Assembly: GCA_023390905.1 (NCBI GenBank)
Contig: JAEWBY010000037.1
Span: 1 to 64,000, forward strand
Source of the DNA: Pseudomonadota bacterium
Lineage (GTDB): Bacteria; Pseudomonadota; Gammaproteobacteria; Xanthomonadales; Xanthomonadaceae
DNA length: 64,000 nt
Direction of reading: 5' to 3'
Under the pieces are notes generated by a model. That model did no database searches, had not been told where the DNA came from, and was given only the letters and a program-made list of their open reading frames with translations. Shown here in pieces: positions 62,801 through 64,000 of this stretch; position 1 is the stretch's first letter, and every line of letters starts with the position of its first letter. Both the position numbers and the translations under genes were made by a program.

Positions 62801-64000
62801 CAGTGGCGCGCATGGCGTGTTCGCCCTGGCCCTGGGCGCGAGCCCGGTGAGCGTGAACAACGCGTCGGTGATCACGACCCGTGGCGCGGACGCCGTGGGC
62901 ATCGACGCATTCGGCAGTGGCGCGGTCAGCGTGACCAACACCGCCACCGGTCAGGTGCACGGCGGCGGTGGAAGTGCGGGCGCGGGCGTGCGGCTGGGCG
63001 CCAGCATGCAGACGCTGCTCAATGCCGGCGACCTCGATGCCTTGAGCGATCGCGCCGTCATCGCCGACAACGGCGCCGCCGGCACGCTGGACATCAGCAA
63101 CACCGGCACGATGCTCGGCACCGTCACCGCGTCCACATCGGTCTCGCGCTTTGACAACGCCGGGCTCTGGAACCTGCGGCGCTTCGCCGACACCGATGGC
63201 GACGGCGTGCGCGAAACCCTGGACGTGGCCGTCAGCAACTTCGGCGGCAGCGGCGACAACACCCTCAACAATCTCGGCACGCTGGCCCTGCTCACCCACG
63301 ATGGCAGCGGCACCGCGCTGGACACCACCGGCATGTACCTGCCCTTCGGCAATGCCTACCACACCATCGCGCTCGCCAGCCCCGCGCAAGGCCACATCCT
63401 CGGCGTGCAGCGGTTCTACCACAGCGGCCTGATCAACCTGCAGGCCAATCCTTCGGTCGGCGACGTGCTGGTCATCAGCGGCGGGGCCACGGCCGGCGTC
63501 AATGGCGGCGGCGTGTTCATCAGCGATGGCGGCACGCTCTGGCTCGATACCGTGCTCGACGATGGCGGCAGCGATTATCGATCGGACGTGCTCGTCGTCG
63601 ATGCGACGCAGAATCGTCTTGGCCCGACCGGCATCGTGATCAACAACGTCGGCGGCAGTGGCGCGGTGACCACCGGCGACGGCATCGCACTGGTGCAGGT
63701 GCTCGATCGCACGCGCTCGCCGGGCGATGTCTTCGTGCTCGCCAATCGTGCGGTCGCCGGCGCCTACGAATACCTGCTGTTCCGCGGCGGCAGCGCGATC
63801 AACGGAGGCGATCCGGATGATGGCAACTGGTATCTGCGTTCGGAGCTGCCGGTGCCGCCGCCGTGCGAAGAAACGGGAACTTGCCCACCACCGCCGCCGT
63901 GCGAGGAAACCGGAACCTGCCCACCACCGCCGCCGTGCGAGGAGACAGGCACCTGCCCACCTCCCCCGCCGCCGCCACCCTGCGAAGTGACCGGCACATG
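59808..64000 (+). CDS. Large type V autotransporter adhesin, 3' partial
   Basis: About 1,397 residues are visible with no stop up to the window end; the beta-barrel is beyond it. The N-terminus MNTIYRVVWN...WIVASELARG is an extended signal peptide region, followed by a normal signal ending near AQA50. A Cys pair (C52, C66) caps the passenger. Then come many beta-helix rungs of about 20-25 residues, with the pattern VxVxNxGxIxTxGxxAxGIxA. Near residues 1125-1135 a DTDGDG loop may bind calcium. The end of the passenger (LLFRGGSAINGG..DGNWYLRSEL) is the typical autotransporter pertactin-like region before the linker. A proline-rich CX5C repeat linker follows. Likely surface adhesin; partner unknown. 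Confidence 0.88.
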   Translation, partial: MNTIYRVVWNPTACRWIVASELARGRKKRSSTTAMALLLCTGVIAGRAQADCGTNPVANYTTGLVCTPSAGIGAGQTTQAGTTVTVSTGTAPAIHTVANGADATATIVGTSITQSSSGQGIETRVSSGVGTANTLLSGANMIALGANADTAILTTGVGNSSIVVTDFLTVTNSADNAQNRDGLEVNAGGALSSLNHQGSGMISTRGGNAVLATGFGAGTSVSVNIGNQVALRVDNTVSGASGFVNSGIRTTTSGGNNVVNNAASIETSGANAFGILSSSGAGNTDVTNSGSIITNGIAVDGIRALSSGNGNVSVTHSGTILSEGASARGIQIQSSTGGGSGYATLTMNGGSVTTRGANADAHGLEVQARGTGTGSINLLGGSVSSNGGAALIVHTGGAATSVGDIRVNTAAGTTLHSTLLHGITVGGASAAAGTSILIDSQSDITAGGMGINAASTTGGAPITIRQTGGSITAGNYGINASTAGAIDIEVDSRIESAGLAAVRAAGTANQAVTVDNLGTLLATGPNGKGIAVTGGGDLTVQHHDGALIETRGDGSSAPYSPNSGAAGIYMQTTAGSAGTARAVIDGDILTTGSNRAGGAFVQSQGSGDAIIVASGDITIDNAAGPYSYGLSTSLLGASATGDASIESHGNIRIAANDSIALYAYVEPGTSNAGDLRIDNTGTLTTTGDGISYGIWGRVLSGGSGVTLNNSGAISTSGTVGTLLPTFGGPSAIRADSLAGAIHIVNSGALSTEGETARGISAISTTGDISIDNAGDIATRGEGAYAISAVSDDGAVTITTTGGRIDTLGDGAVGLNAVSNGAVSVDNASAIATAGIDSDGIVAVGLTDAGATVVNRAALVTTGVDAQGLHATTQTGALTAGNSGAISTSGATSHGIQISSASGDVTLENTGDIATHGAQADAILAAAHGAGSPLITQSGALSTDTDESAGIRATTEIGTLAITTTGGSIDTLGASAFGITASGSGPVSVDNASAITTVGSGAHGVFALALGASPVSVNNASVITTRGADAVGIDAFGSGAVSVTNTATGQVHGGGGSAGAGVRLGASMQTLLNAGDLDALSDRAVIADNGAAGTLDISNTGTMLGTVTASTSVSRFDNAGLWNLRRFADTDGDGVRETLDVAVSNFGGSGDNTLNNLGTLALLTHDGSGTALDTTGMYLPFGNAYHTIALASPAQGHILGVQRFYHSGLINLQANPSVGDVLVISGGATAGVNGGGVFISDGGTLWLDTVLDDGGSDYRSDVLVVDATQNRLGPTGIVINNVGGSGAVTTGDGIALVQVLDRTRSPGDVFVLANRAVAGAYEYLLFRGGSAINGGDPDDGNWYLRSELPVPPPCEETGTCPPPPPCEETGTCPPPPPCEETGTCPPPPPPPPCEVTGT
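62190..62802 (+). repeat. Imperfect direct repeat, 492 bp apart, in the autotransporter
   Basis: 62190-62310 and 62682-62802 encode closely related segments (xITTTGGxIDTLGxxAxG and VSVDNASAI). The DNA is identical over 27 bases at 62271-62297 and 62763-62789, and ATCACCACCAC at 62196 recurs at 62688. The offset is a multiple of three (164 residues). Confidence 0.75.
63855..64000 (+). repeat. 36-bp tandem repeats encoding a proline/cysteine linker
   Basis: Cysteine codons at 63864, 63900 and 63936 start copies of a 12-residue unit, CEETGTC plus five prolines, at a 36-bp period. The last copy is altered (seven prolines, then CEVTGTC) and runs to the window end. Confidence 0.9.

Noticed and set aside
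63855..64000. CRISPR-like array at the right edge
   Set aside because: The 36-bp units are contiguous tandem repeats without spacers and stay in the coding frame.

Overview
This 64 kb window is chromosomal DNA from a GC-rich gammaproteobacterium, most likely a member of the Xanthomonadales (Lysobacteraceae: Xanthomonas, Lysobacter, Luteimonas and relatives). The evidence is gene order: yceD-rpmF-fabH-fabD-fabG-acpP-fabF followed by pabB-mltG-tmk-holB-pilZ; tig-clpP-clpX-lon-hupB followed by tRNA-Val, tRNA-Asp and ppiD; phoB-phoR-ppk1-ppx; a Kdo kinase (KdkA); and a short NAD-type isocitrate dehydrogenase. Coding density is high, many genes overlap by 4 bp (ATGA), and almost everything is core genome. 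I see no CRISPR array, insertion sequence or prophage.

Layout. 1-1010: 3' part of a BCCT transporter. 1068-11359 (minus): fatty-acid synthesis, L32, folate precursor, cell wall and DNA replication genes, led by a near-consensus sigma70 promoter at 11370-11398. 11481-18391: yceF, a GT-C glycosyltransferase (minus), then an overlapping moxR / DUF58 / transglutaminase / Slp lipoprotein cluster. 18444-22052 (minus): hinT, recR, ybaB, dnaX, 4.5S RNA and tRNA-Ser(GGA). 22179-26909 (minus): a beta-propeller protein, moaE-D-C-A, a metallo-beta-lactamase-fold protein and kdkA. 27085-31519: a GT9 glycosyltransferase, a nitronate monooxygenase, a DUF6165 protein, an SDR, tRNA-Ser(CGA) and a PP2C phosphatase. 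31538-36001: dnaQ, a GNAT protein, rnhA and a YafS-like methyltransferase, divergent from gloB-mltD; this resembles the E. coli mltD-gloB-yafS-rnhA-dnaQ neighbourhood. 36051-45783 (minus): ppiD, two tRNAs, hupB, lon, clpX, clpP, tig and five more tRNAs. 45934-50680: a BI-1/YccA membrane protein, icd, an AhpD-like protein, a glutaredoxin and the BepA protease. 50828-56754: a three-repeat Pho box, then phoB-phoR-ppk1-ppx, coupling phosphate sensing to polyphosphate turnover. 56925-59260: a GAF-EAL protein and an aldo/keto reductase. 59808 to the right edge: a very large type V autotransporter, open at the window end.

The most notable items are: the autotransporter, with an extended signal peptide, a beta-helix passenger carrying a 492-bp-offset internal duplication, and a proline-rich CX5C repeat linker; a candidate heat-shock promoter for lon nested in the clpX terminator; the triple Pho box; a PabB with the anthranilate-synthase-type PIAGT motif; and recurrent intergenic elements built on a GGGATTCGGGA-like sequence. 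I found no clear multi-gene defence or other novel system. The autotransporter is the least ordinary gene here.
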